NCBI GenBank assembly: GCA_016699755.1 | Contig: CP065009.1 | Location: 558,001-622,000 of the forward strand | Reading direction: 5' to 3' | Origin: Candidatus Peregrinibacteria bacterium | GTDB lineage: Bacteria; Patescibacteriota; Gracilibacteria; CAIRYL01; GCA-016699755 | DNA length: 64,000 bases | The notes under the pieces: model-generated | What the model saw: only the letters and a program-made list of their open reading frames with translations | What the model was told of the DNA's origin: nothing | Database searches by the model: none | Part shown: positions 34,501-44,246 of the stretch, one piece after another | Numbering within the stretch: the stretch's first letter is position 1 | Layout: the number at the start of each line of letters is the position of its first letter | Program-made: the position numbers and the translations under genes

Positions 34501-37500
34501 GACTCAAATCGACATAATCTTTTTGTGTCACAAAAAACGAAACACTAGATCTCTGTTTTTCTCCTCGTTCATCGGTAATTTCTGCAAAAATACGATAATT
34601 TCCGGGCATGTCTTCTGCTGGAGAAAAGTGAAATACTGACCGTCCGTGTTCATCGGTAGTAAGAGATTCATCACGAACGACCTCTTCCGCAATATGGTAT
34701 CTTCGTCCCCACGAAGAAGAGGAATCTTCTTCTTGACGCTCATAGACGACAAATACTCGAAAAGATTTTTGAGAGAGAGGTTTTCCATTTGTATCAACAA
34801 CAACCATATCAAACAGATTTTCTTCTCCCACTTTTCCCGACCAAGATTTTGGTTTTATCCCAACGAGCTCTCGAGTAGCGTGCGCAATAAAAGAAGCAGA
34901 AGAAAATATGGGATTTTTATTGCTGTCTTCTGCTGTTACTTCGTATGTATAGCGTTTACTTTCGTGTACCGGTTCGAGAGAAATATCATCTCCTTTTGAT
35001 ACTGGAAAAGAAGGTTTTTCCTCTTGAAACGGAAGATCTATTTTATGTTCCAAAATAATCTGCCCGTTTTTGTCTAGGGTCTTTTTTTCTTGTAATATTT
35101 GTTCTGGTTCGTTCCAAAAAGGAGGCGGAAACATTTTCGATTGAGAGTCATAAGAATCATACGGAAGAAAAATAGGTTCTTCTCCAAACACAAATCCCTC
35201 CTCTTCCGTAAAGCGATCAAAATGATATGATTCTCTCTTCAAAGAAACATTAAGATCGCCTCCCGAAAGGGGCGATCCAAAATAATATTCTCCAGAAACG
35301 TCTGTTTTTGCCGTCTCTTGCGAGAAAACATCATCTTTTTTGGGAGTGACTTCAAGAGAAAATTCCGGCTTGCGATATTCCTCTGTTTGAAATGGAGCAG
35401 AAAAACAGGCATCTGTATCTGTACATAGCTGAAGAGAACCCGTTCCAAGCGCAACATCACTTGCAAGATGAAATGCAAAAGAAGTTGAACCAAGAGTATC
35501 TGTCGTAAAGGATTCTCCTATCGGTATTTCATTCCCACGAGCATCATATACTTGCAGAGAAATAGATTTTTCAGAGAGTGGCTCATAATGGGCATCATCA
35601 TCTTTCACAAAAATGGCCTTCCCCTGAACCGTGTCACCAGGACGATAAATAGGGCGATCAGTAAAAATATAGGCGCGATCTGGAACACCTGAAAGTGGAT
35701 AGTGCTGTGGAGAAAGAGAGGAGTCACTTCGTACAAACACCGCATCTCCCGATGATGATGTCGCCACAAATGCGTCAAATTGTTTTCCATTTTCAGATAC
35801 AGTAAGTGTTCCTTGTGAATCGGTTTTTCCAAAATCTTCAGAATGTATTTTTTGTGTCCCGTCCTTATTCCACTCGAAAGAAAATCCCGAGATTTCTGCA
35901 GAAGAAACTGGTTCTCCTGTGGAAAGAGAAAAAACAGAAGCAGAGACATTTTTCCTATCATTTTTTACGAAAAGTGCGAGATCAGTAACCTGGGCAAGCG
36001 TAACAACATGGCGGGGAACTTCTTTTGGTCCCAAAACAGCACCAAGTCCTCCTTGAAAAATGGTTTCTGTAAATCGCGGATTTGTAGCGGAAAGAAAATA
36101 GGGTCCGGGCCGAAAATCATTTCCCAAGACCTCTCGAAGGTTAATTTCGGGATACATTTCTTCCCACGGACGATTCGGTAGAGAAAGAGGAACTGTTCGA
36201 AGAACTAAGCAGTCTTTGCTATTTGGTTCCCAATCAGAGGAGGAGTAAAAGTGAGGTTCTTGTTGAAAAAACACTTCTGGCGATAGTGCACAGATATCAA
36301 CAGAAAGTTCTTCTGGAACATTCATCGTGCGAAACACTACAACAGGACGTATCTCAGCAGGAAGTACGGAAATATCATATGAGAGCGGTTCAATGTGAAT
36401 ATCCTCATTTTTGAGTGCACCTGTTGTGTGAGAAAACAAGAAGGCATCAAAAATTTCTTGCCCATACACGTCAGGTACCCCTTTTTTTAAGAGGAACCGA
36501 TATTCTGTTTCAAAGGCAAGCCTACCAGAAATGCGAAGAGCATATTTCCCCGCATACGATGGCACTTGGCAATACACTTGATCGAGTGTATTTTTCTCTT
36601 TTGGGAATTGCGATTGATCTTTTTCTACTGCAACCGTTTCAAGCTCAATTTCTCCCAGAGGTGTTGGGGTAATTTCAAGAAAATCTCGTGCTTTTTCTGC
36701 ATCAATTGGTGTTTCAGAAAAGAGACATATTTCCCGATACGATTCTTTTTGCGCATGCGCCCCGATCATTTGAGGTTTTGGAGCAACAACAAAAGAAATT
36801 GTTTCTGGATTTTTTAGGGTAGAAACTCGCCCTTCCCATCCTTCTGGAATCGTCAATTCGGGGCGATCATCATCGGGAAGCACTGTATACGAGAGTCCTT
36901 CTGAAAAATGTATATCGTATGTTTTTCCATTATCGAGTGGATTTTTGAGGGAAATCGTCATGCGTCGCGGATCTGATTCTTTTTCACATTCCTCATCCCA
37001 TCCTCGTTTTTCCACGTCCCTACAGCGTAAGGCGGTTTCAAGAAGAATATCTTCCTCAGAAACATTGGAAATCGAAAGATGAGATTTTACTTCTTCGATA
37101 TTCTTTGGAGGCATGTCAAATACCAAGAGGATTTTTGGGCTTGGCCCGACTACGAGAGAAGAAGAATCTGTCGAAAACTTGGAATATTCGGGTTCTATAT
37201 GAACAAAAGGAAGTGTAGAAAAATCCGTTACCAGTGACCCCTCGGTTTTAAAGGTCCCCTCAGTTCCCAAAACACCAGATTCAAGCCATATTCGATACCG
37301 TTCAGAATATCCCCAAAAATCTTCTGGCGGACGAGCATCTATCAGAGAGGTGTCTTCTTTTTTCTCTCCATCTTGCTCATAGATTCCGTATTTGACAGAG
37401 ACAGCAGATGGATCCGAAAGAATGCCACCACCCATTCGAAATGCGCTTTGGAATTTTGAAAGAAAAACGGGCTGATCAAAAGCAATACGAAGTGGTGAAA

Positions 37501-38410
37501 ACGGATGGAGCGTTTCAACACCCCTCGTGAGCAAATGAATTTGTGGCGTGCGAATGGTAACGGTTTTTCCTTCGGCAAGAATAAGACCGTTTGGAGTTAC
37601 AAATCCATCGGGAACAGAGATGGCGATCTCAGAAGAACGTGGAAGACGATGCTCCACTAATTCCCCTTCTTGAAGCTCTATTCCATCGGGAAAAGTATCT
37701 GCCGGCATCTGCCCCTGAACCTGAAGAATACTGGTTCCAGCGAGTCGAAATCGGTGTGGAAAGTCGGGGGAAATCGCAATATCAAATGTCTGCTTCTCAA
37801 GATCATCAATAGTAGTGAGTTCTGCAATTGGCTGATTAAAGATAATACTCACATCCGTTCCCGTTTCAACCTCTTGTCCATCAGCAGGAAGAATGGTAAG
37901 GATTTTAAGTTCATCGTTTCGGGTGAAGGTTTTTTGAATCGCCTCTGGAAGATTATTGCCCTCTGCATCAAGTGCGTCAGAAGTAATCTCTGTTTCGTAG
38001 GTTGTTCCTACGGAATATTCTTCTTCGGGAGTAAAAGTAAATGACTTCCCTTCTTCATCCCATGAAAAACTTCCGGGAACACGAGGAGAGAGTGCAAAAG
38101 CATTTTCTACCGACTGTTTATCCATTGTCCGATTGAACGAAAAAGTAATGGGCAATTTTCCTCCGACTTCTTGTGAATCGTTCGGAAGAGTAGAAGAGAG
38201 AAGAACCGGAAAGGAGGAGATTTCCTCTGTTTTTGGAATATCATCGAGAATGGCAAATCCTTCTTCATCTACAAGCGGACGATGTTCTTCTTTGGGAAGA
38301 ATTCGAGGAGCACTGCCTGAGTCATCAATCATTTTTGGATCGGAGTTTTGGAAAAAACATCCTCCAAAAAAAAGAAGGAGGAAAAGGGAGGGGAGAAAAA
38401 TACGTTTCAT
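31544..38410 (-). CDS. Giant alpha-2-macroglobulin-like lipoprotein without the thioester motif
   Basis: 2288 residues. Signal and lipobox end FFGGC (Cys 18). The N-terminal third holds repeated Ig/MG-like beta domains (for example LPITFSFNRTMDKQSV). Around residue 912 is the diagnostic YIFTDRPIYRPGDTVQG. Residues ~1490-1540 form a Ser/Ala/Thr-rich, probably bait, region before TAYFSAIVETDKNGK. The helical thioester-domain toroid follows (GGWAYWEGS), but the place of the usual Cys-x-Glu-Gln (near 1740) reads SFSFSSAGSIADG. The C-terminus has LRATHEGTFAHPPARAEEM. Bacterial homologues trap proteases in the periplasm or at the surface; this one cannot do so by thioester. ATG 38410 is set by the signal peptide. 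It leads the smr-HAD-HAD-his string. Confidence 0.92.
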   Translation of the reverse strand: MKRIFLPSLFLLLFFGGCFFQNSDPKMIDDSGSAPRILPKEEHRPLVDEEGFAILDDIPKTEEISSFPVLLSSTLPNDSQEVGGKLPITFSFNRTMDKQSVENAFALSPRVPGSFSWDEEGKSFTFTPEEEYSVGTTYETEITSDALDAEGNNLPEAIQKTFTRNDELKILTILPADGQEVETGTDVSIIFNQPIAELTTIDDLEKQTFDIAISPDFPHRFRLAGTSILQVQGQMPADTFPDGIELQEGELVEHRLPRSSEIAISVPDGFVTPNGLILAEGKTVTIRTPQIHLLTRGVETLHPFSPLRIAFDQPVFLSKFQSAFRMGGGILSDPSAVSVKYGIYEQDGEKKEDTSLIDARPPEDFWGYSERYRIWLESGVLGTEGTFKTEGSLVTDFSTLPFVHIEPEYSKFSTDSSSLVVGPSPKILLVFDMPPKNIEEVKSHLSISNVSEEDILLETALRCRDVEKRGWDEECEKESDPRRMTISLKNPLDNGKTYDIHFSEGLSYTVLPDDDRPELTIPEGWEGRVSTLKNPETISFVVAPKPQMIGAHAQKESYREICLFSETPIDAEKARDFLEITPTPLGEIELETVAVEKDQSQFPKEKNTLDQVYCQVPSYAGKYALRISGRLAFETEYRFLLKKGVPDVYGQEIFDAFLFSHTTGALKNEDIHIEPLSYDISVLPAEIRPVVVFRTMNVPEELSVDICALSPEVFFQQEPHFYSSSDWEPNSKDCLVLRTVPLSLPNRPWEEMYPEINLREVLGNDFRPGPYFLSATNPRFTETIFQGGLGAVLGPKEVPRHVVTLAQVTDLALFVKNDRKNVSASVFSLSTGEPVSSAEISGFSFEWNKDGTQKIHSEDFGKTDSQGTLTVSENGKQFDAFVATSSSGDAVFVRSDSSLSPQHYPLSGVPDRAYIFTDRPIYRPGDTVQGKAIFVKDDDAHYEPLSEKSISLQVYDARGNEIPIGESFTTDTLGSTSFAFHLASDVALGTGSLQLCTDTDACFSAPFQTEEYRKPEFSLEVTPKKDDVFSQETAKTDVSGEYYFGSPLSGGDLNVSLKRESYHFDRFTEEEGFVFGEEPIFLPYDSYDSQSKMFPPPFWNEPEQILQEKKTLDKNGQIILEHKIDLPFQEEKPSFPVSKGDDISLEPVHESKRYTYEVTAEDSNKNPIFSSASFIAHATRELVGIKPKSWSGKVGEENLFDMVVVDTNGKPLSQKSFRVFVVYERQEEDSSSSWGRRYHIAEEVVRDESLTTDEHGRSVFHFSPAEDMPGNYRIFAEITDERGEKQRSSVSFFVTQKDYVDLSRLEEQSIDLRADKSEYKVGDTAHISVVTPLRTETSTYFLSQERDILHSLQTFSGDEMGNAIDVKITEDMIPNIIISLTGHEFGDSPAIATGELSLAVSPEEKLLPIRLETDKESYLPGEIMHLSVVSEEGAEFAVIVTDKANLALFDSVRENIVSFFYGERMSFVQTLISSLKIAQFPSKEKMISKTDGDAMFVRTEKAMAPSTAGASSMAFDEYAPSTPEGTPRSDFKDTAYFSAIVETDKNGKTELKIPLPDNLTTWNILVIGIDPKFRVGEKVKEITVSKPLLIRPQVPRFVRTGDTLFLRANVRNESESNQEVFVVLETENATAEKNATSISLPKGTEQEILFPIRVSGNPDKNLSVTITANSQSLRDSVHTEIPILAPSHPEAVATSGAVSEGIRTEGVRLSSDVLPNLGSLTISTSATIANYLESGLQSILSFSFSSAGSIADGVLGMVLYQEATSLPGFNGHLAEPKIFDAQGNHISLPNALSESISKLEKLQRFDGGWAYWEGSRETSPDLTARVLAIYPILKRNNISFESSVPERAFSFLTSYYLQKQDLVETKGELENSYQADQRAVALFALSAFNPELSDILPLQEFLLEKDHQKLLSTSGKLALLQALLLRDVNHSAISELTDGLLAQLEIDPRGSFLASEGGWSPAGNSAPFLTASFLNALIAQEENGAKTAENPVLSRIVRWLLRSRKDGSWGDTSSTAMVLNALVAYLHSTKEYLADYEAKVIADGRVIQEYAMSSETLFDVHTVKIRTQDIVTHHEGLPIEFFKKTGEGTLYYEMLLKYFLPTAQILAREEGLGIRREYFHQGNNTQTESVSTAERGEVLRGEVTISTPVDRHLVAVEVPIPAGTEIVNFTLKTTDQRLNSENNPPIIPLSSEGTMGIGFSEKTPAFSGKMRPANPWQWGSPWTHTEIRDDRLVLYAEYLSPGVYTYSYFLRATHEGTFAHPPARAEEMDAPEIFGRTAGGLFEVTAPR

Positions 38411-38665
38411 AGCTATGAAAAAGCAATATGGAAAATAGCAAATTTTTCGGATATTGTCCTCTTTTTTACAAGAATTGTGATCTTTTTTAATCTTGCAAAA
38501 TAAGAGCGGGATTTTTAGCCCAAATTTTTTATTTTTGCTGATCACCAAGAAATTTTCTTGATTTTAGAATGGAGTTCTGAAAGAATAAAGACAAGCTAGA
38601 AAAGTATTTTTTTATGAAGAAGTAAGCACGAGAAGAGCTTGCTCCTTTTCTTTTTTTATATTTCG

Positions 38666-39820
38666 ATGGATAAAGGAAAGTTTATTGCGGCACTTACGCA
38701 AATTGCCGCAGAGAAAAATTTGGATGAAGACATTGTTCTTGAGGCAGTGAAAATGGCGATTACTGCCGCATATCGAAAAGATTATGGGAATAAGGATCAG
38801 GAGATAGAAGTCATATTGCGAGATGACGCGCAGTTCGCAAGTATTTTGCAAATCAAAGAAGTTGTAGAAGAAGTGGAGAATGAAAACTTTGAGATTTCTC
38901 TAAAAGAAGCGCAGAAAATAAAAAGTGGAGTGGAATTGGGAGATGAAATTCGGATTGATGTTACGCCAATTGAATATGGGAGAATCGCGGCACAATCTGC
39001 AAAACAGGTTATTCTTCAGCGTCTTCAGGAAGCCGAACGAACGGCGCTCTTTCAGCGTTTTAAAAGTCGACAAGATTCATTGCTCACTGCAAGTGTAAGC
39101 CGTGTAGAAGGATCACACATATTTCTTGACATCGAAAAAACAACAGTACTTCTTCTTCCACGAGATCAAATTTCTAATGAGAAACTTTTTCCAGGACGAC
39201 GAATTCGAGTCTATCTCGAAAAAGTACAGCAAACAAGTAAGGGGCCTCAGCTCAAAGTTTCTCGAACGCATCCCCGACTTATCGAACTTCTTATGCATCA
39301 GGAAATCCCTGAAATTGAGCACAAAGAAGTAGAGATTCGTGCGGTAGCAAGAGATCCTGGAGTTCGCTCAAAAGTGGCGGTTTCTTCTGGAGATCAAAAA
39401 GTCGATCCTGTGGGAGCATGTATCGGACAACGAGGAACAAGAATTGCTCCTATCATGGATGAACTTTCAGGAGAGCGCGTTGATGTTATTGAATGGAGCA
39501 ATGATCCCACCATGCTTATTGCTCGAGCATTGCAACCAGCAAAAATTAATAACGTCGTTATTGTTATTCCCGAAGAAGGAACCGATCCAAATACCGGTCG
39601 TCGCGTTAAAAAACGCGCCGCTGTTTTTGTGGAAGAAGTGGAGCGCGCCATGGCAGTAGGGAAGCGTGGACAAAATATCCGCCTCGCGAGTGAACTCACT
39701 GGCTTTGAACTCGACATGTATAACGCGGAAGAATACGAGCCATTTCTTTCAAAGCTCCAAGAGATTCAACAAGTCCCTTCTTCGAAAAAGAAAGAAGTTT
39801 CCTCGGAATCAAACGAATAG
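38666..39820 (+). CDS. nusA: Transcription termination/antitermination protein NusA
   Basis: 384 residues. N-terminal RNAP-binding domain (AITAAYRKDYG), S1 domain (about 135-200), KH1 (VGACIGQRGTRIAPI near 249) and KH2 (AVGKRGQNIRLASELTG near 330). The C-terminal acidic repeats of E. coli NusA are absent, as in many phyla. ATG 38666 gives the family N-terminus. The usual neighbours rimP and infB are not here. Divergent from the macroglobulin gene. Confidence 0.96.
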   Translation: MDKGKFIAALTQIAAEKNLDEDIVLEAVKMAITAAYRKDYGNKDQEIEVILRDDAQFASILQIKEVVEEVENENFEISLKEAQKIKSGVELGDEIRIDVTPIEYGRIAAQSAKQVILQRLQEAERTALFQRFKSRQDSLLTASVSRVEGSHIFLDIEKTTVLLLPRDQISNEKLFPGRRIRVYLEKVQQTSKGPQLKVSRTHPRLIELLMHQEIPEIEHKEVEIRAVARDPGVRSKVAVSSGDQKVDPVGACIGQRGTRIAPIMDELSGERVDVIEWSNDPTMLIARALQPAKINNVVIVIPEEGTDPNTGRRVKKRAAVFVEEVERAMAVGKRGQNIRLASELTGFELDMYNAEEYEPFLSKLQEIQQVPSSKKKEVSSESNE

Positions 39821-40105
39821 ATATTCTGCTCTTAGCATTCTAATAATGGAAATAGAAAAGGAAATTTCTAAGCGGATCTATAGCTATGAAGATCCCAAAA
39901 GAGTTTCTTTTTCCAGAAAATATCCTTTTCTAAAAAGACAATTATTTTTTTGCGCCATAATGCAAGAAGCCTTCAAAATTTTCTCGATTTCAGAATAAAG
40001 CACACAAGAAGGAATACTTTTTTCGATTATGTGGTGGCAAGAGATCAATCTGTATTGAGACGCAGACTCGGAGATAGTAGCCCAAATACAAGAACAAAAA
40101 AATAT

Positions 40106-40648
40106 GGCTCTTGAGTAGAAAAATCAAAAACAGCAAAACTTTTAGGGCTAAACCGAAGAAACTATTGATAGATATTTCAACATCTTTCGGGAGAAAATCA
40201 CCCTGTATGCTATCGTATAAAGAAAGAGTCCGGAGAGTTTGAACTCGATGAGAGTTATTGTGGAGTAAAAAGAGTCCGAGGAAAAAGAGGGAGAGGAGCA
40301 GTAGGAAAAACACCGATATTTGGAATACTGAAGCGAGAAGAAAAAATATCGGTGGCTATCATAAAGAAATGTAACAAGGAAGAGCTGCTACCGATCATAC
40401 AAGAGAAAATACTCGAAGGTTCTACGATCCATACCGATGGATGGAGAGTATATGATGGACTCATTCCTCAATGGCTATAATCATTACCGTGTTTGTCATT
40501 CCATGATATGAGTTTTGTCGAAGCAAATGTCATGTAAGTGGAATAGAATCCTTCTGGTCATTTGCCAAAAGGAACTATAAAGACCAAGGTCTTTATGATA
40601 AAATGCCAAAGACCTTAAGAAGATTCTAAAATCTGCTACTCAAGAGCC
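40106..40648 (+). mobile_element. IS1595-like element, internally deleted copy
   Basis: 543 bp bounded by inverted repeats beginning GGCTCTTGAGTAG at both ends (40106 on plus; ending 40648 on minus). It is the same element as the one at 45492-46200 but about 166 bp shorter. Flanking A/T-rich octamers are similar but do not give a clean target duplication. It sits in the 1.1-kb space between nusA and mfd; the rest of that space holds no recognisable gene. Confidence 0.8.
40125..40620 (+). pseudogene. Remnant of IS1595-type transposase
   Basis: Translation in pieces gives LLGLNRRTIDRYFNIFREKI, then after a frame change GEFELDESYCGVKRVRGKRG, KTPIFGILKR and GSTIHTDGWRVYDGLI (catalytic Asp), then further indels before GIESFWSFAK. 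The first ~36 residues of the intact protein are deleted. Too damaged to function, though its ends could still be moved by an enzyme supplied in trans. Confidence 0.75.
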
Positions 40649-40948
40649 AAATAAATTTCTTTTTTTACAAGAAGAATGAATGTTGGAAATGAAAGAGAAA
40701 TTTATTCCTCAAAAAACAAATGCAAAACCAAAGAGAAAATCTCAAAAACTAAAAGGAAGAAATATTTGCATCTTTTCAGGAAAGTGTGAAAAAATAAGGG
40801 GTGTGAGGGCGTTTTTTGAAAATAAAAAGACACTACTCAAAAAGATCCATTTTCCTTCCAATTTTTCTCTTCCTGTTTCCAGAATATCCCCTCTGGAACG
40901 AGTGATGAACACCGTTTCATCCTCCCCTATTTTTTCAGTATCCATTCT

Positions 40949-43900
40949 GTGTTTTCCCCATCGCTTTCCTCTCGTAACGATTTTTGCAAAATCGCCGCGT
41001 CGCTTCCTCCGAAGTCTTCCTTTTCGGGACTTGCGAATTCTTCTGCAAAACTTGCCCTTATCACCTTTCTGCTCGAAAACGCAGAGGTGTATCGTGACGT
41101 AAAAAATATTGTCTTTATTCCTCACGAATCGTCAGAAATACACGAAATAAAAGGATATGCGTCTCTTTTTCTTGATCCCGAAAAATATCGAATTTTCAGC
41201 CTTCCATTAAGAGATGCACGTGACGAAGCAAAGGTAGAATGGGTTATTGCGCTGGCACAATCGAAGGGATTTTCTGGGAAAAATATCTTCCTTCTTCCCG
41301 AAACAGACGCTCTTTCAGAGGGATTTCCACTTGCAGAAAAAATAGCGCGCCACCAACTCATCATTCAAAAAGAAGATGTTTTCGAACCACTTCATCTCTT
41401 TAACCGTCTCATCAGTATGGGATTTGAGGTGTCGCCAGATGTAACACTTCAAAAAGGACAATATCGTCGAAGTGGAGATGTTATTGATGTTTTTCCTGTG
41501 GGCGCGGAATACCCTTTTAAAATAGAATTTGAGTTTGATCGGATAAAAAATATTTGGTCTTTTTCTCTTCAAGACAAAAAGATTATTAAGAGTTTTTCGC
41601 GACTTACGGTGTATCCTGTAAAGGTAGAAGCCCAAGGAAGACCTTTTTATGAGGTTTTATCTCAAGATGACCTCGTTATAACAGATGATGTTGATTCACT
41701 TCCGGGAGACTTTTTTTCTCGGTCACCGTCAAAAATATTAGAGTTCACGCCTTTTCCCGAACGGAGCGAAGAAGAGCACTACCAAATGCGCTTTCTTTCT
41801 GTACTCAAGTTCTATAATTTATTCGATCTTCTTACAGATTTTCGTGCAAAACTGAGTAATGGGTATCTGATTTTTGTTTTTACAAAACGTATTGAAGAGC
41901 TCAGTGGCATTCTCCTCGAAGAAAAAATCCCCTTTACTTCTGAAACTCCCGAAAAACCTTCTGAAGGTCTTTTTCTGATTGACGCAGACAGTGCGGAACA
42001 CATGCCATCAAGTTTTCAGAACCCAGATCAAAAAATCCTCTTCCTAACGGATCGAGAAATTTTTCAGCTCCGGAGAAGTCGAAAACAAAAATCACTTGAC
42101 AAGCTCAACCTTGAGTTCTTAACAAGTCTTAAAGTAGGAGATTATGTTGTGCACATGGATCATGGAATCGGGCATTTTTTGGGCGTTACAGAGCAAGAAA
42201 TAGATGAACATATCCGAGAATACTTAGAAATCGCTTATGCCGGAACCGACCGGCTTTTTGTCCCCGTTGATCAGGCAGACAAAGTCTCTCGCTTTCTCTG
42301 TGAAGAAGGTGATGAGCCAAAACTCAATCGCTTGGGATCTGCGGAATGGGAGAATGTTCAAAAAAAGGCAAAAAAAGAAACGGAAAAAGTTGCAAAAGAA
42401 CTCCTCCGTCTCTATGCAGAACGCGAACAGGCACGAAAAACTTCATTTTTGTCAGATACAAAGATTCAGCAAGAATTCGAAAAAACATTTCCTTACGAAG
42501 AAACCCCAGGGCAAATGTCTGCTATTGCAGATGTAAAACGAGATATGGAATCGGAAAAACCAATGGATCGTCTTGTTTGTGGAGATGTTGGATTTGGAAA
42601 AACAGAAGTCGCTATTCGAGCGGCATTTAAATGTGTACAGAGCGGACGACAAGTCGCGCTTATTTCTCCCGTAACCATTTTAGCGCAACAGCACTATGAA
42701 TCGTTCTCAAAGCGCATGGAACACTTTGGAGTTCGAGTAGCAGCGCTTTCGCGTTTTAAAACCGCCTCAGAACAAAAGAAAACCCTTCAAGATCTTGAAT
42801 CTGGAAAAATTGACATTGTCATTGGAACACACAGACTCCTTCAGCCAGATGTCTCATTTCGCGATTTGGGAATCTTGATTATTGATGAAGAACAGCGCTT
42901 TGGTGTGAAGCAAAAAGAAAAATTTAAGGAACTCCGAAAAAATGTAGATATTCTTACGCTTACAGCAACCCCAATTCCACGCACCCTAAACTTAGCGCTC
43001 AACAAACTTCGTGATATCTCCACTATCACCACTCCACCACCAGGAAGATTGCCGGTCATTACTGAAGTGCGAAAATATTCTGACCGGCTTATTCAAGATG
43101 CTTTGCGACACGAACTCCAGCGAGATGGACAGGTATATTTTCTCCATAATCGTGTCAGCACCATTGAGAGTGTTGCCGATAAAATTCGGAATCTCGTTCC
43201 AGAGGCGCACGTTGTCGTGGGACATGGACAACTCGGCTCACAAGATTTGGAACAGCGGATCCTCGATTTTAAAGAGAAGAAATATAATGTTCTCGTTTCG
43301 AGCACCATCATCGAAAACGGCATCGATCTCCCCAACGCAAACACCATGATTGTGATGAATGCAGAACGTTTTGGGCTTTCGCAGTTGTACCAGCTCCGTG
43401 GAAGAATTGGTCGTGGAAAACGTCAAGCGTTCGCCTATTTTCTCTACCAAACCCAAAAACTTGGAGTAGAGGCAAAAAAACGACTTCGTGCCATTGTTGA
43501 GGCAAGCGAACTCGGAAGCGGTTTTCAAATTGCTATGCGAGACCTAGAGATTCGTGGCGCAGGAGATGTACTTGGGGTTAATCAGGCAGGAACGGTTAAC
43601 GCAGTAGGAGTAGGGTATTTTGTGCGACTCCTCAATGAAACGATTCGAAACATGAAAGAAGGAAAAAAACTGGAACAACCCGAAGAAGCAGAAAGTGTTA
43701 CTATTGAACTCCCAATAGATGCGTATATTCCTAGTAGCTATGTTGCCGATTCGAAAGAGAAAATTCTTGCGTATCAAAATTTGGCGGCAGTACAAACGGA
43801 AGAAGATCTTCGAGAAATTGCAGATGATTTTTCAGAGGAATACGGAAAAATTCCTCGTGAAGTGCGAATGCTCCTCAGGGTGATTGAACTCAAAATTCTT

Positions 43901-44158
43901 GCACGACAAGCAAATATTCTCGCTGTGCGCTCCGTACCTGTTGGAAGAAATGATCGAGAAATTCATCTGATTCTTGGAAAAAAAGTAAATGCTTCTCAAA
44001 TTATGAATCTCCTCAAACATCAGGAGAAATGGTTTGTTTCGAGTGATAAGCTCAAAATTTCTCTCAAAGACCTCGGGATGGATTTTATAGGAGAACTCAA
44101 AAAGGCTCTGGAATATCTCTCCACCGATAAAAAAGAGAAAAAGGAAGCCGTTTCATAA
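40949..44158 (+). CDS. mfd: Transcription-repair coupling factor
   Basis: 1069 residues from a GTG start. Removes stalled RNA polymerase and recruits UvrABC. A UvrB-like N-terminal part is followed by the RNAP-interaction domain (VGDYVVHMDHGIGHFLGV near 393), the RecG-like translocase with Walker A CGDVGFGKTEVA (near 547) and DEEQRFG (near 646), and the C-terminal TRCF domain. Slightly shorter than the E. coli protein, mostly at the N-terminus. No in-frame ATG exists upstream. Single transcription unit. Confidence 0.96.
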   Translation: MFSPSLSSRNDFCKIAASLPPKSSFSGLANSSAKLALITFLLENAEVYRDVKNIVFIPHESSEIHEIKGYASLFLDPEKYRIFSLPLRDARDEAKVEWVIALAQSKGFSGKNIFLLPETDALSEGFPLAEKIARHQLIIQKEDVFEPLHLFNRLISMGFEVSPDVTLQKGQYRRSGDVIDVFPVGAEYPFKIEFEFDRIKNIWSFSLQDKKIIKSFSRLTVYPVKVEAQGRPFYEVLSQDDLVITDDVDSLPGDFFSRSPSKILEFTPFPERSEEEHYQMRFLSVLKFYNLFDLLTDFRAKLSNGYLIFVFTKRIEELSGILLEEKIPFTSETPEKPSEGLFLIDADSAEHMPSSFQNPDQKILFLTDREIFQLRRSRKQKSLDKLNLEFLTSLKVGDYVVHMDHGIGHFLGVTEQEIDEHIREYLEIAYAGTDRLFVPVDQADKVSRFLCEEGDEPKLNRLGSAEWENVQKKAKKETEKVAKELLRLYAEREQARKTSFLSDTKIQQEFEKTFPYEETPGQMSAIADVKRDMESEKPMDRLVCGDVGFGKTEVAIRAAFKCVQSGRQVALISPVTILAQQHYESFSKRMEHFGVRVAALSRFKTASEQKKTLQDLESGKIDIVIGTHRLLQPDVSFRDLGILIIDEEQRFGVKQKEKFKELRKNVDILTLTATPIPRTLNLALNKLRDISTITTPPPGRLPVITEVRKYSDRLIQDALRHELQRDGQVYFLHNRVSTIESVADKIRNLVPEAHVVVGHGQLGSQDLEQRILDFKEKKYNVLVSSTIIENGIDLPNANTMIVMNAERFGLSQLYQLRGRIGRGKRQAFAYFLYQTQKLGVEAKKRLRAIVEASELGSGFQIAMRDLEIRGAGDVLGVNQAGTVNAVGVGYFVRLLNETIRNMKEGKKLEQPEEAESVTIELPIDAYIPSSYVADSKEKILAYQNLAAVQTEEDLREIADDFSEEYGKIPREVRMLLRVIELKILARQANILAVRSVPVGRNDREIHLILGKKVNASQIMNLLKHQEKWFVSSDKLKISLKDLGMDFIGELKKALEYLSTDKKEKKEAVS

Positions 44159-44246
44159 GAGCCATAAAAAAAGATATTGTCATCAGGTTTTCTTTGACGG
44201 AAGGCGTATTTTTTCAGAGAATTTGGCTCCTTTTAATTCTTAAATA

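Noticed and set aside
39846..39998. 50-codon ORF after nusA (MEIEKEISKRIYS...)
   Set aside because: Short, no ribosome site or promoter, no family features; too weak to call.
40680..41102. 140-codon open frame upstream of and overlapping mfd
   Set aside because: Low-complexity Lys/Arg-rich start, overlaps the mfd N-terminus in another frame, and has no recognisable domain.
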